A stretch of 64,000 nt of DNA from Nocardiaceae bacterium (GTDB taxonomy: Bacteria > Actinomycetota > Actinomycetes > Mycobacteriales > Mycobacteriaceae), in contig JAJFUQ010000070.1 in the NCBI GenBank assembly GCA_021372355.1, positions 1 to 64,000 of the forward strand, read 5' to 3'. Positions 1 to 9,010 of this stretch are shown here, piece by piece. The stretch's first letter is position 1; every line of letters starts with the position of its first letter. A model generated the notes under the pieces. That model saw only the letters and a program-made list of their open reading frames with translations, was not told the DNA's origin and did not search any database. The position numbers and the translations under genes are program-made.

Positions 1-483
1 CACCGTCATCGATTCACCCTCGCGCAGCGCCGACCATTGGGCGGCGAATTCGTCATAGCGGGCATAGAGCCTGTTCAAGAGCGCAGGTTCTATGCCGCTT
101 TTCTCGGGGGTGCCGGGCCACGCAGCTTCGAACTTCCGGAGCCGGCGTTCGACCTCCCACAGTGCAACCGTCGTCGACGCGAGACGCTCGGAGCGCGCCA
201 TGTCGGCAGACTCCTGCGGGGTTGGCTGGCGACGATTCTTGCTGGTCTTCTTCTGGATCGCGGGATCGGCGGGCCAGAACAGTCCATCGTCGCCATCAGC
301 GGCAGCGAGCCGACCGTAAACCCCGCCGCGGATGCGCTCTTCGATCTCGACGAACAGGTGAGCCACGTCGTGTGGAACCGCGTCGTTGTATCCCGGGCCG
401 TTGCGGGGAGCCAGCGCATGGCCGGCCTCGCGCAGCACCGCGATTTCGTACCGGCCACTGAGTTTCGTGAATCTGACTTTCAT
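1..483 (-). CDS. Hypothetical protein, partial (C-terminus beyond window)
   Basis: An open frame of 161 codons runs from the ATG at 481-483 off the left edge with no stop, so the C-terminus is missing. The protein begins MKVRFTKLSGRYEIAVL. It is hydrophilic, with a Lys/Arg-rich patch near the middle followed by a helical Arg/Leu/Glu-rich stretch. No signal peptide or membrane segment is visible. It is divergent from the acyl-CoA dehydrogenase, with start codons about 66 bp apart, so the two may share a control region. I do not recognise the family; function unknown. Confidence 0.6.
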   Translation of the reverse strand, partial: MKVRFTKLSGRYEIAVLREAGHALAPRNGPGYNDAVPHDVAHLFVEIEERIRGGVYGRLAAADGDDGLFWPADPAIQKKTSKNRRQPTPQESADMARSERLASTTVALWEVERRLRKFEAAWPGTPEKSGIEPALLNRLYARYDEFAAQWSALREGESMTV

Positions 484-549
484 TTGAATCCAGGTTGACG
501 CGGACCGGTCGCCGTATGCAACCGAATTCGACCCTGGTAAGCAAGAAGT

Positions 550-1695
550 ATGAAGCGCACGCTGTACACCGCCGAGCACGAAGAGTTCCGCGCCTCGGTC
601 AAGGAGTTCGTCCGCCGGTGGATCGAACCGCGGGCCGAGAAGTTCATCGAGGACAAGTTCATCGACCGCGATGTATGGCGCGCGGCAGGCGACTCGGGCT
701 TTCTCGGACTGGGAATTCCGGAGCAGTACGGCGGTGGTGAGGCGGGCGACTACCGGTACGCGGCCGTCTTCACCGAGGAACTGGCGCGGATCGGCGTGGC
801 CTATGCATCGTCGTTCTCGATCCATTACGACGTCGTCGCGCCGTATCTGCTCGAACTGTCGACGGAGGAACAGAAGCAGCGCTGGCTGCCCAAGTTCTGT
901 ACCGGTGAGATCGTCACGGCGATGGCGATGACCGAGCCGTCGGCCGGTTCGGACCTGGCCGCCCTCAAGACCACCGCGGTCCGCGACGGCGACGACTGGA
1001 TTCTCAACGGATCAAAGACATTCATCACCAACGGCATCAGTGCGGATCTCGTCGTCGTGGCGGCCCGTACGACGCCCGAGAAGAAGGCCAAGGGCATCTC
1101 ACTCTTCGTCGTCGAGGAGGGTATGCCGGGATTCTCCCGGGGACGCAAGCTCGACAAGGTGGGGCAGCCGGAGGCCGATACCGGCGAGCTGTTCTTCGAA
1201 GACGTGCGAGTGCCGGGAACGAACCTCCTGGGCGAACTCGACCGCGGCTTCATCGCCATGATGGAACGACTCCCGCAGGAGCGCATCGGAGCGGCAATCA
1301 CGAACATCTCGCACGCCAAGGCGGTGCTCGAGGAGACGATCGAGTACGCCAAGGACCGCAAGGCATTTGGTTCGTCGATCGGCAGCTTCCAACACAACAA
1401 GTTCCTGCTGGCCGACCTCGTCACGAAGATCGAAGCTGCGCAGGCCTACGTCGACCACCAGGTCCTCGCGCACACGAACGGAGCACTGGACGCCGTCGAA
1501 GCGGCGAAGGCGAAGTGGTTCTCGGCGCAGGTGCAGAACGAGGTCATCGACCACTGCGTCCAGATCTTCGGCGGCTACGGCTACATGAACGAGTACCGCG
1601 TGGCCCGCGCTTGGAAGGACGCGCGCGTCACCAAGATCTGGGCCGGATCGAACGAGATCATGAAGGAGATCATCGGGCGCAGCCTGGGGTTCTAG
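550..1695 (+). CDS. Acyl-CoA dehydrogenase
   Basis: FAD-dependent acyl-CoA dehydrogenase of 381 aa, the usual length, expected to introduce the alpha-beta double bond into an acyl-CoA and pass electrons to ETF. Both family signatures are present: AMTEPSAGSDL near residues 126-136 and QIFGGYGYMNEY near 340-350, followed by KIWAGSNEIM. The position that is Glu in medium-chain enzymes (before GSNE) is Ala. E244 in the LPQERIGAA helix is where long-chain and isovaleryl-type enzymes carry the base, so that is the likely catalytic residue (inference). Substrate cannot be told from sequence. The gene ends in CTAG, shared tail-to-tail with the next gene. Confidence 0.93.
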   Translation: MKRTLYTAEHEEFRASVKEFVRRWIEPRAEKFIEDKFIDRDVWRAAGDSGFLGLGIPEQYGGGEAGDYRYAAVFTEELARIGVAYASSFSIHYDVVAPYLLELSTEEQKQRWLPKFCTGEIVTAMAMTEPSAGSDLAALKTTAVRDGDDWILNGSKTFITNGISADLVVVAARTTPEKKAKGISLFVVEEGMPGFSRGRKLDKVGQPEADTGELFFEDVRVPGTNLLGELDRGFIAMMERLPQERIGAAITNISHAKAVLEETIEYAKDRKAFGSSIGSFQHNKFLLADLVTKIEAAQAYVDHQVLAHTNGALDAVEAAKAKWFSAQVQNEVIDHCVQIFGGYGYMNEYRVARAWKDARVTKIWAGSNEIMKEIIGRSLGF

Positions 1696-2429
1696 AAGTC
1701 GAAGCTGTCGAACCCGTCGAAGAAACCCCCGTCGTCGCCGGCGTCTCCCGGGTCGTGGTCGCCGCCGTGGGAAGCGTCTCCGAAGCCGTCCTGGTATCCG
1801 TCGGCGAACGCATTCTGGTCGTAGCCGACTCCGTGCATTCCGCTGAACAGGGCGTCGAACAGCAGTATCGAACCGACACCCCAGGCGCCTGCGACGAGGG
1901 CGGTCTTCCACCACGGTTCGGAATACCACCCGGCCGGAACCGGGCGCCCCGCGACCATGCCGCCGGGGTAGTAGTTCGGGGTCGCCGGTGACGGGCCCGG
2001 TGACGCCTGGATCTGGCGCCCCTCGAATGCGATGCTCCGGTTCTCACTGACGGCGCCCGCAGTGCGCTGGCCGGTCAGTTCGGGAATGTGCGGTCCCGGG
2101 TCCATGCCCATCGCGGTGCGAGCAGCCCGGATGTAATACAGACCCTCGATCGCGGTCTGCTTGGCAAGGCGTGCCTGGGCGGTTGACCTGGCCTGCGAGA
2201 TTTGCGAGCTCGCCGCGGTGAAACGCTCCGACGCATCCGAAAGTGCCTGCTTCGAAGCGTCATTGGATCCAGTCAGGTTGTAGACCTGCCCGCCGAGTCG
2301 GTCGATCGCCTGCCGCGCGTCGGCGACTGCATCGTCGAGCGCGCGCTGGTTTCCCGCCTGCGATCCGCGGACCACGAGGAACGCGACGACGCCGATGATG
2401 ACGAGTAGCAGGAGGAACCCGGTCGACAT
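1692..2429 (-). CDS. DUF1542-like membrane protein
   Basis: 245-aa protein of unknown role that resembles actinobacterial proteins annotated DUF1542. Residues 4-20 form an N-terminal membrane anchor. Residues 25-105 are an Ala/Gln/Asp-rich helical, probably coiled-coil, segment. A Pro/Gly-rich linker follows, then a second hydrophobic segment at about 175-195. The acidic Gly/Asp/Phe-rich tail ends DGFDSFDF. Its stop codon overlaps that of the convergent acyl-CoA dehydrogenase in the palindrome CTAG. The family assignment is from recall of similar proteins; function is not known. Confidence 0.7.
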   Translation of the reverse strand: MSTGFLLLLVIIGVVAFLVVRGSQAGNQRALDDAVADARQAIDRLGGQVYNLTGSNDASKQALSDASERFTAASSQISQARSTAQARLAKQTAIEGLYYIRAARTAMGMDPGPHIPELTGQRTAGAVSENRSIAFEGRQIQASPGPSPATPNYYPGGMVAGRPVPAGWYSEPWWKTALVAGAWGVGSILLFDALFSGMHGVGYDQNAFADGYQDGFGDASHGGDHDPGDAGDDGGFFDGFDSFDF

Positions 2430-2453
2430 GCAATCCAGCGTACGCAGCCTGGA

Positions 2454-2597
2454 TCAGTTGGCTTTCGACGCCGCTTTGTCGACCGTGCAGCCGGTGGCGG
2501 CTCCGGCACCCATCGATGCATCCGAGTCGAGCTCGGTGTAGTGCCCGACGAGGAGCCCGGCGACGTCGGTCAGACTGTTTCGATCTCCGGTGCGCAC
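2454..2597 (-). pseudogene. N-terminal remnant of a P1-family peptidase (DmpA-like)
   Basis: A 47-codon frame from a GTG at 2595-2597 contains NSLTDVAGLLVGHYTELDSD and then ASMGAGAATGCTV. This matches the conserved N-terminus of P1-family aminopeptidase/D-esterase proteins (typical NSITDV.G..VGH and G.GWA.G.TVV). Just after this motif the sequence diverges to DKAASKAN and a stop, where a real member continues for about 300 more residues and carries its self-processing site. I read it as a gene fragment. No intact copy is present in the window. Confidence 0.55.
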
Positions 2598-2750
2598 GTT
2601 GTGGAGCCTACTTGGACAGGCGTGCGTCTCGCGGTGGGTTTCCGCAGGTCAAAGCGTGCTCTTGCCCCGGGTTGTCGGACCGACCTGCCCAGGTTGTGCC
2701 GATCCGGCGGTTCCCGGCCAGTGCTGCTCGCGAAGGCAGATAATCGGGCA

Positions 2751-3272
2751 ATGAGACCACATCGGCTGGCGGTTGTGCCGATCCTCACCGCCGTGATCAC
2801 TTTTGGCGCCGCTTGTTCTTCGGAACCGGTGTCGCAGTCTGGTGGACAAACCGCGGGAGCCGCGCGAGAAAGTGGCGAGGTCTCGCCTACGGCCGGTAAA
2901 TGGACCGAGCCGTGCTCGTTACTGACTGCGGATGAGATTTCGCCGTTGATCGATTCCACCGCCGCCGGTACGTCGAGCGGTGATTCGCAGCACGGTGCGG
3001 CGTGCGAGTGGCGGAACTCCGACACGTACGAGTCAGTGTCGCTCAACATCGGCAGTCCGGACACGGCGATCAACGACGTTGTGCCCGACGACCCCTCTGG
3101 CGCCTACACGTTCGAGGACGGCCCGGACGGAATCAAGTTCACCAACGCCGGGACGGCGATGTTCGTGCTGGACAAGCGCCTCTGCGAAATTCAGGTCACC
3201 ACTCTCCGCAGCGCCGACAACGCCCACGACAAATATGTCGAACTCATCGGAAAGATCCGCTCGCGCTTCTAG
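2751..3272 (+). CDS. DUF3558-type lipoprotein
   Basis: 173-aa secreted lipoprotein of unknown function. The N-terminus MRPHRLAV is followed by a hydrophobic segment and a lipobox-like GAAC at residues 19-22, so Cys22 is the likely lipidation site. The mature part has PCSLLTADEISPL and a later CEWRNSD, the paired-Cys pattern of the mycobacterial/nocardial DUF3558 family. The frame is open upstream to 2541, but ATG 2751 places the signal peptide correctly and is chosen. The gene stands alone, convergent with the next one. Confidence 0.78.
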   Translation: MRPHRLAVVPILTAVITFGAACSSEPVSQSGGQTAGAARESGEVSPTAGKWTEPCSLLTADEISPLIDSTAAGTSSGDSQHGAACEWRNSDTYESVSLNIGSPDTAINDVVPDDPSGAYTFEDGPDGIKFTNAGTAMFVLDKRLCEIQVTTLRSADNAHDKYVELIGKIRSRF

Positions 3273-3330
3273 CTCGGCGGTCGGAGCGCGGCGAACTCGG
3301 GTGACCCGGAGCATCAAAGCGGTGCCCGAT

Positions 3331-4341
3331 TCACCGCAGTGGATGCCACTCCTCGCCGACCCGACGCCATTCCACGGCGTCGCCATCGAATTGGATGTGA
3401 TTTCGGTGGAGCCAGAAAGTGGCGTCCGGATTCCAGCCGGCGAGCAGCGTTGACCCATTACGCACCGAAAGTGGGCGGCCGGCGGTCGTCAGATACCCGA
3501 AAACCGTGAGATGGACGGCGTCGTATTCGAGAGCGACCGCGGCCCAATCCGGGATGAACCAGTTCGTGTTCTCTCCCGTCGCGCGGTACCAGTCGTGGCG
3601 GCGGATCGCCGTGACGTCGAGCGGGAACCTGGTGACGAGTTCGGCCCAGTCCTGTGGGCTGCGGATCTCGAGGACGTGCGGGTCGTCCCGGACGGCGATG
3701 TTCCAGACGCGGCTGTCTTCCCAACCGAGTGAATCTTCCACGGCCTGAAGTCCGACGGCGCCGAGGGGGCCGAGAGCGCGCGTCGTTTGCGGAGTCTCGC
3801 TGAAGGCGGGGATCGACCACCATTCGCCGGAGTGCATCTCGCTCGGATCGGCGCTGAGTTCACGGCGCGCGCGCGCTTCTTTGGCGGTTGTCTGGTCGCG
3901 CCATATCTCGAGATGGTGGATCCCGCCGAAGAGGGCGGTTCGTGGCCAGCCGCGCGGGTCGTACCACTCCACAAGTCGCTGCTCGGTCAGGGCAACGGGT
4001 TCGTTCCACCAACTGGTACCCGGGGCATGGCAGAGAGCTTCGGCGGTCGGCCGGAGCGCTTCGATGACGCTCTTGTCGTCGAGCAGTTGATCCTCGGCGT
4101 CCGGTCCCTGCCAGTACGACGCGAAGTCCGTCGCCGCCCGAACCGCGTTCAGCAACGCACTCGGGGGCAGATTGACGACTAGTGCGGGAGCGACTTCGCC
4201 GATGGCTTCGATGAGTCGGGCTCGATGCGCATGCGGACCATGGACGATCGATGCCCACTTCAGCGGAGTGTGTGCCGCGATCAACGCGGCACACGCCCGC
4301 CTGCCCCGCGGGCAGTGGACAATCGCGTCCGGCGACAACAC
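3331..4341 (-). CDS. Conserved hypothetical protein
   Basis: 336-aa protein not recognised. It has no signal peptide and no membrane helix. It is rich in Trp and His, with clusters such as GTSWWNEP, SGEWWSIP and RHDWYRATGENTNWFIPDW. The N-terminal third is helical (CRRACAALIAAH type), while the C-terminal part looks beta-rich. Length and codon use match the neighbours, so it is probably a real gene. It lies directly downstream of nrtR on the same strand with about 22 bp between them and may be cotranscribed with it, but nothing links it functionally to NAD metabolism. Confidence 0.72.
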   Translation of the reverse strand: MLSPDAIVHCPRGRRACAALIAAHTPLKWASIVHGPHAHRARLIEAIGEVAPALVVNLPPSALLNAVRAATDFASYWQGPDAEDQLLDDKSVIEALRPTAEALCHAPGTSWWNEPVALTEQRLVEWYDPRGWPRTALFGGIHHLEIWRDQTTAKEARARRELSADPSEMHSGEWWSIPAFSETPQTTRALGPLGAVGLQAVEDSLGWEDSRVWNIAVRDDPHVLEIRSPQDWAELVTRFPLDVTAIRRHDWYRATGENTNWFIPDWAAVALEYDAVHLTVFGYLTTAGRPLSVRNGSTLLAGWNPDATFWLHRNHIQFDGDAVEWRRVGEEWHPLR

Positions 4342-4363
4342 AATTCGAGGCTAGTCGTCTAGG

Positions 4364-5065
4364 TCAGGTGGGTGGACGAAGCGCGGCGAATTCGTCGGTC
4401 ACCCGCAGCGTCGAGTCCGTGAAGCGGTACATCTTCGCCGGTCGTCCGCCGGCCCGGCCCGGCGCCGAAACGGTGTCGAGTGGTGTGAGTACTCCGCGGC
4501 GGCTCAGCACACGTTGCAGGTTTGTCGTGTCCACCTCGTATCCCAGAGCTGCGCAATAGATCTGGCGCAAAGTCGACATCGTGAACGCCTCCGGCGCGAG
4601 GCCGAACGCCAGGTTCGTGTAGGACAGCTTCGCGACGAGCCGGGTGCGGGCGTGGGCGATGACCGTTCCGTGGTCGAAGGCCATCCGGGGGAGGGCGGAT
4701 ACCGGATGCCAGCTGGTGTCGGCCGGCAACTGCGGGTCCGCGGTGAGGGGCACGAGGCCCAGGAACGTCGAGGCGATGAGCCTCGGCCCAGGAACCCGGT
4801 TCGGATCGCTGAACACCGCGAGCTGTTCGAGGTGCGCAACCTTCTGGACGTCGACCTTTTCGGCGAGCTGGCGACGGGCGGAGGTGTCGAGGTCCTCGTG
4901 ATCGCCGAGAGTGCCGCCCGGAAGGGACCAAGCGCCCATTTCGGGCTCCATCGCGCGCTGCCACAGCAAAACGGCCAACTCCGGGCCGAGGTCGAAGTGA
5001 CGAACCTGGAACACTGCGGTGAGCGTTTCATGAACGGTGGTACGATGGGGCATGTTTTCGATCAT
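4364..5065 (-). CDS. nrtR: NrtR-type Nudix transcriptional regulator of NAD synthesis
   Basis: Predicted repressor of the divergent nadABC operon. The N-terminal Nudix-like domain (TAVFQVRHF, then WSLPGGTLG with the Nudix core following) is joined to a C-terminal winged-helix domain (about residues 140-230). That is the architecture of NrtR, in which the Nudix fold senses ADP-ribose rather than hydrolysing it. In M. tuberculosis a Nudix gene also sits divergent to nadA. Two ATGs are possible, 5065 (233 aa, chosen) and 5053 (229 aa). Neither has a clear ribosome-binding site, and both lie within or at the edge of the palindromic operator, which suggests autoregulation and a leaderless or very short leader transcript (inference). 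Confidence 0.85.
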   Translation of the reverse strand: MIENMPHRTTVHETLTAVFQVRHFDLGPELAVLLWQRAMEPEMGAWSLPGGTLGDHEDLDTSARRQLAEKVDVQKVAHLEQLAVFSDPNRVPGPRLIASTFLGLVPLTADPQLPADTSWHPVSALPRMAFDHGTVIAHARTRLVAKLSYTNLAFGLAPEAFTMSTLRQIYCAALGYEVDTTNLQRVLSRRGVLTPLDTVSAPGRAGGRPAKMYRFTDSTLRVTDEFAALRPPT

Positions 5066-5076
5066 AAGTCGAAAAC
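5054..5076. promoter_or_regulatory. Candidate NrtR operator (perfect palindrome)
   Basis: GTTTTCGA at 5054-5061 and its exact reverse complement TCGAAAAC at 5069-5076 flank a 7-bp AT-rich spacer. The element lies between nrtR and nadA, 30 bp upstream of the nadA ATG and overlapping the nrtR start region. It is the only strong palindrome in the gap, so it could control both promoters at once. Confidence 0.72.
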
Positions 5077-5106
5077 CTAGGATTGTCGCTCGGAAGGGGA
5101 GCAGCA

Positions 5107-6132
5107 ATGACTACGACTCTGGATCTCGCGCAGATCACTGACACTGCTGCGGGCTACTCGGGTATCGAGGCCAACGCTGATTGGGCCGCTGAGGTGCGCA
5201 GACTCGCACGCCAGCGCAACGCGACCATCCTGGCGCACAATTACCAACTGCCGGAGATTCAGGACATCGCCGACCACGTCGGCGACTCGCTGGCACTCTC
5301 GCGCATTGCGGCTGAGGTTCCGGAAAGCACGATCGTCTTCTGCGGTGTGCACTTCATGGCCGAGACCGCCAAGATCCTGAGCCCGGAAAAGGCGGTTCTC
5401 ATCCCGGACGCGCGGGCCGGTTGCTCGCTCGCGGACTCGATCACCGCCGATGACCTGCGCGCGTGGAAGGCCGAGCACCCGGGCGCGGTGGTTGTCTCGT
5501 ACGTCAACACCACCGCTGCGGTGAAGGCCGAGACCGACATCTGCTGCACGTCCTCGAACGCGGTCGACGTCGTGAACTCGATCCCGGCCGACAAGGAAGT
5601 GCTGTTCCTGCCGGATCAGTTCCTCGGTGCGCACGTCAAGCGCATGACGGGTCGCGAGAACATGCACATCTGGGCCGGGGAATGCCACGTGCACGCCGGC
5701 ATCAACGGCGATGAGCTCACCGACCAGGCCAAGAGCCACCCGGACGCCGAACTCTTCGTGCACCCGGAGTGCGGCTGCGCCACATCGGCGCTGTACCTCG
5801 CAGGTGAGGGCTTCTTCCCGAAGGAGCGCGTCCACATTCTGTCGACCGGCGGGATGATCGACGAAGCACGCAAGGTGCACTCGAAGCAGGTTCTGGTGGC
5901 GACCGAAATCGGCATGCTGCACCAATTGCGCAAGGCTGCGCCCGACATCGACTTCCAGGCGGTCAACGACCGTGCTTCGTGCAAGTACATGAAGATGATC
6001 ACCCCCACGGCTCTGCTGCGCTGCCTGGCGACCGGCACGGACGAAGTTCACGTCGATCCGGAGATGGCTGCTCAGGGCCGAAAGTCGGTGCAGCGCATGA
6101 TCGCCATCGGCACTCCCGGCGGAGGCGAGTGA
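5107..6132 (+). CDS. nadA: Quinolinate synthase
   Basis: Condenses iminoaspartate with dihydroxyacetone phosphate to quinolinate, the second step of NAD de novo synthesis. 341 aa. Motifs include [19 protein letters not shown] and [17 protein letters not shown]. Three Cys fit the [4Fe-4S] ligands of the family: C106 in [11 protein letters not shown]193 in GECHVH and C292 in [11 protein letters not shown] 5107 is preceded by AAGGGGA at good spacing; a TTG at 5083 is an unlikely alternative. It is the first gene of nadABC, with nadB starting 2 nt after its stop, and is probably repressed by NrtR. Confidence 0.97.
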   Translation: MTTTLDLAQITDTAAGYSGIEANADWAAEVRRLARQRNATILAHNYQLPEIQDIADHVGDSLALSRIAAEVPESTIVFCGVHFMAETAKILSPEKAVLIPDARAGCSLADSITADDLRAWKAEHPGAVVVSYVNTTAAVKAETDICCTSSNAVDVVNSIPADKEVLFLPDQFLGAHVKRMTGRENMHIWAGECHVHAGINGDELTDQAKSHPDAELFVHPECGCATSALYLAGEGFFPKERVHILSTGGMIDEARKVHSKQVLVATEIGMLHQLRKAAPDIDFQAVNDRASCKYMKMITPTALLRCLATGTDEVHVDPEMAAQGRKSVQRMIAIGTPGGGE

Positions 6133-6133
6133 G

Positions 6134-7678
6134 GTGCACGACTGGGAGGCCTCGGCAGACGTCGTCGTCATCGGCGGCGGCGTCGCGGGGCTGACCGCCG
6201 CGCGGGCTGCCACGCGGCACGGTGCATCGGTGTTGACCGTCAGCAAAGGCGGCCCGACCGACACCGCGACGCAATACGCCCAGGGCGGTATCGCGGTCGT
6301 GGCGCCGGCGGGCGATTCGGTCGAGTCACATGTGTACGACACGGTGGAAGCCGGCGCCGGGCTGTGTGACGAAGCTGCCGTGGAATCGATCGTCGAGGGT
6401 GGTCAGCGCGCGATCGAAGCGCTGACCGACCTCGGCGCGGTTTTCGATCTCGGACGCGATGGCCAGGTCTCGCGGACCCGTGAGGGCGGGCACAGCACTC
6501 GGCGGATCATCCACGCAGGTGGTGACGCCACCGGCGCCGAGGTGCAGCGTGCGCTCAATGCCGCGGGCATGCCTGTTCTGTTCGGTGCGGCCGCCGCACA
6601 CGTGGTGACCGGCCCGAATGGCGTGTGTGGACTCATCGTTCTCTCGACGAAGGGGATCGGACTCATCCACACCCCGGCCGTCTTGCTGGCGACCGGGGGC
6701 TCTGGTCAGTTGTTCGCCTGCAGCACGAATCCGCCCGGTGCGACGGCAGACGGCATCGCGCTCGGACTTCGCGCCGGTGCCGAAGTCGCAGACCTCGAGT
6801 TCGTGCAGTTCCACCCGACTGTTCTGTTCACTCCCGGCGGCGTCGGCCGCCGGCCCCTCATCAGTGAGGCGGTTCGCGGCGAGGGGGCCAAACTCGTCGA
6901 CCCCAACGGCGACTCGATAACCAAGGGTGTTCACCCGCGGGGCGACCTCGCACCACGCGACGTCGTGTCCAAGGCCATTCACGCGCGGATGCACGCGCTC
7001 GGCATCGACCACGTCTATCTCGACGCGCGTTCGATCACCGGTTTCGCGCAACGCTTCCCGACGATCACCGCGTCGTGTCTCGCGGCCGGAATCGATCCGC
7101 AGACGGACCTCATTCCGGTGGCGCCGGCGGCCCACTATCAATGCGGCGGCGTCGTCACCGATGTTCAGGGACAGACGCGCGTGCCCGGGCTTCTCGCCGC
7201 GGGGGAGGTGGCGCGCACCGGTCTGCACGGCGCGAATCGTCTGGCATCGAACAGCCTGCTCGAAGGTCTCGTCGTCGGCGAGCGGGCCGGCCTCGTCGCC
7301 GCGGCGCGCAAAGGCACGCCGACCACGGGTGGCGACTACGTGATTCCGCCGGCTCAGGTTCTCAACCGGCACGCGCTGCAGAGCGCGCTGACGTTGCATG
7401 CGTCCGTCGTGCGAGACGCCGCTGGACTCGAGGTCGCGTCGAAGACGGTCGCCGAGGCCGAGCTCCTGCTGACCAACACCGAAGAGGCGCTCGAGGATGC
7501 AGCCCTCACGCTGACCGCGCAGGCACTGCTCGCGGCCGCCACCGCGCGGACCGAAAGTCGTGGCTGCCACACCCGTTCAGACTTTCCGGACATCAGCGAC
7601 GACCAGCGCTTCAGCCGCCGGTACGCGATCGAAGACGGACAACTACAGCCCACGCAGGCAGTTGGAGTGCGCGCATGA
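6134..7678 (+). CDS. nadB: L-aspartate oxidase
   Basis: FAD-dependent oxidation of L-aspartate to iminoaspartate, which feeds NadA. 514 aa. The N-terminus has the dinucleotide-binding motif VVVIGGGVAGLTAARAA. Further on are the substrate-loop region GGHSTRRIIHAGGDATG, LEFVQFHPTVL, and the C-terminal FAD motif GANRLASNSLLEGLVVG. The GTG start at 6134 is 2 nt after the nadA stop, indicating translational coupling. The stop codon falls inside ATGA at 7675-7678, where an upstream ATG in the nadC frame also lies. Confidence 0.97.
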   Translation: MHDWEASADVVVIGGGVAGLTAARAATRHGASVLTVSKGGPTDTATQYAQGGIAVVAPAGDSVESHVYDTVEAGAGLCDEAAVESIVEGGQRAIEALTDLGAVFDLGRDGQVSRTREGGHSTRRIIHAGGDATGAEVQRALNAAGMPVLFGAAAAHVVTGPNGVCGLIVLSTKGIGLIHTPAVLLATGGSGQLFACSTNPPGATADGIALGLRAGAEVADLEFVQFHPTVLFTPGGVGRRPLISEAVRGEGAKLVDPNGDSITKGVHPRGDLAPRDVVSKAIHARMHALGIDHVYLDARSITGFAQRFPTITASCLAAGIDPQTDLIPVAPAAHYQCGGVVTDVQGQTRVPGLLAAGEVARTGLHGANRLASNSLLEGLVVGERAGLVAAARKGTPTTGGDYVIPPAQVLNRHALQSALTLHASVVRDAAGLEVASKTVAEAELLLTNTEEALEDAALTLTAQALLAAATARTESRGCHTRSDFPDISDDQRFSRRYAIEDGQLQPTQAVGVRA

Positions 7679-7752
7679 GCCCTGTGCATGGAGGACGATC
7701 CGAGCATCGCAGCGAGGTACGAGCGAGGAGCGCAGGTGAGGACGGTGCACGT

Positions 7753-8604
7753 ATGAATCAGTTGGATTGGCAAGACGTTGACCGGGTCATCGCGGCCGGT
7801 CTCGATGAGGACCTGCGCTACGGCCCGGACATCACGTCGTTGGCGACCGTGCCGTCGGATCTGGTGTCGAAGGGTGCGGTCATCACCCGCCAGGCCGGAA
7901 CCGTCGCCGGAATCGATATTGCACTGCGGGTTTTCGACACCGTGCTCGGTGCCGGCAACTACCAGGTGCTCTCGCGCATCGACGACGGCACGCGAGTTCA
8001 GCCGCGCGATGTCGTGCTCACGATCGAGGCACCGGTGCAGGGCATGCTGACCGCCGAGCGCACGATGCTCAATCTGCTGTGTCACATGTCCGGCATCGCG
8101 ACCGCGACCTCGTCGTGGGTCGACGCGGTCGAGGGGACCTCGTGCAAGATCCGCGACAGCCGCAAGACCCTCCCCGGCCTTCGGACGCTGGAGAAGTACG
8201 CGGTGCGCGCGGGCGGGGGAGTCAACCATCGGATGGGACTCGGCGACGAAGCGCTCATCAAGGACAACCACATCGTCGCGGCGGGATCACCGGTCGCCGC
8301 TCTGCGTGCAGTCCGCGCCGCCAACCCGACGATCAAGTGCGAGATCGAGGTCGATCGACTCGAGTACCTCGACGAGATACTTCCGGAAAAGCCCGAGCTC
8401 GTGCTGCTCGACAACATGCCGGTGTGGATGACGCAGATGGCAGTGCAACGTCGAAACAAGGTGTCGCCGGAGACGAAGCTCGAATCCTCGGGTGGCCTCA
8501 CGCTCGACGTCGCGGCCGACTATGCCGGCACGGGTGTCGATTTCCTCGCGGTGGGTGCGCTGACGCACTCAGTGAAGGTTCTCGACCTCGGGCTGGATAT
8601 GTAG
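7753..8604 (+). CDS. nadC: Nicotinate-nucleotide diphosphorylase (quinolinate phosphoribosyltransferase)
   Basis: Converts quinolinate and PRPP to nicotinate mononucleotide, closing the nadABC pathway. 283 aa from ATG 7753. Family motifs: DSRKTLPGLRTLEKYAVRAG, GGGVNHRMGLGDEALIKDNH, EIEVDRLEYL and LESSGGLTLD. The frame is open upstream to an ATG at 7675 that overlaps the nadB stop. I prefer 7753 because it gives the normal family length and follows a GGTGAGGA sequence; the extra 26 codons are Arg/Glu-rich repeat-like sequence. The stop lies in a small palindrome at 8602-8618 (TAGCGC, 5-nt loop, GCGCTA) that also holds the stop of the convergent remnant. Confidence 0.95.
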   Translation: MNQLDWQDVDRVIAAGLDEDLRYGPDITSLATVPSDLVSKGAVITRQAGTVAGIDIALRVFDTVLGAGNYQVLSRIDDGTRVQPRDVVLTIEAPVQGMLTAERTMLNLLCHMSGIATATSSWVDAVEGTSCKIRDSRKTLPGLRTLEKYAVRAGGGVNHRMGLGDEALIKDNHIVAAGSPVAALRAVRAANPTIKCEIEVDRLEYLDEILPEKPELVLLDNMPVWMTQMAVQRRNKVSPETKLESSGGLTLDVAADYAGTGVDFLAVGALTHSVKVLDLGLDM

Positions 8605-8615
8605 CGCAATCGGCG

Positions 8616-9010
8616 CTAGAGCAGTGCGTTGCAGTCGGTTTCGAACCAGGCTTTGACGAAGCCGCCGGTTTGATAACCGATCTGGCGAATCCAGGCGAGG
8701 AGGCCGATATGCGGCTGGACGCCGACGAACATGAGGTCGCCGTCATTGCACTTGCGCACGATCGTTTCCGCCCGGATGAGGTGGGGATTGGTCGTGATGA
8801 CGATCGCGCTCTTCCAGCCGTGCTTGGCTGACATGCGCGCTAACTCGGCGGCCTCGCCGCGGGTTGTCGGTGGTTGCGGGATGAAGCATTGCGCGAAGAC
8901 ACCGTCGAGGGCCTCCTCGCAACCCTGGTGGTTCTTGCTGATGGGCGGTATCGAGAGCACGAGGTTCGGGGCGTACCCCTGCTTGTACAGCCGCGCGCCC
9001 AATTCCTAGC
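8616..9010 (-). pseudogene. YdcF/ElyC (DUF218)-type protein, C-terminal fragment
   Basis: About 130 codons downstream of the IS. They begin ELGARLYKQGYAPNLVLSIP, include GWKSAIVITTNPHLIRAET, and end ETDCNALL. This fits the Rossmann-like DUF218 family (YdcF, SanA, ElyC), which has a short N-terminal membrane anchor and a cytoplasmic or periplasmic domain. The start half lies beyond the IS at 10121-10298 in the same frame. Joining the halves after removing the IS and one target copy restores the frame but leaves two TAG codons, so the gene is not functional. Confidence 0.8.
9005..9010. repeat. Target-site duplication, left copy (CCTAGC)
   Basis: The hexamer CCTAGC abuts the left IS end and is repeated exactly at the right end (10121-10126). 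The TAG stop codon of the transposase is read from this flank. Confidence 0.92.
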
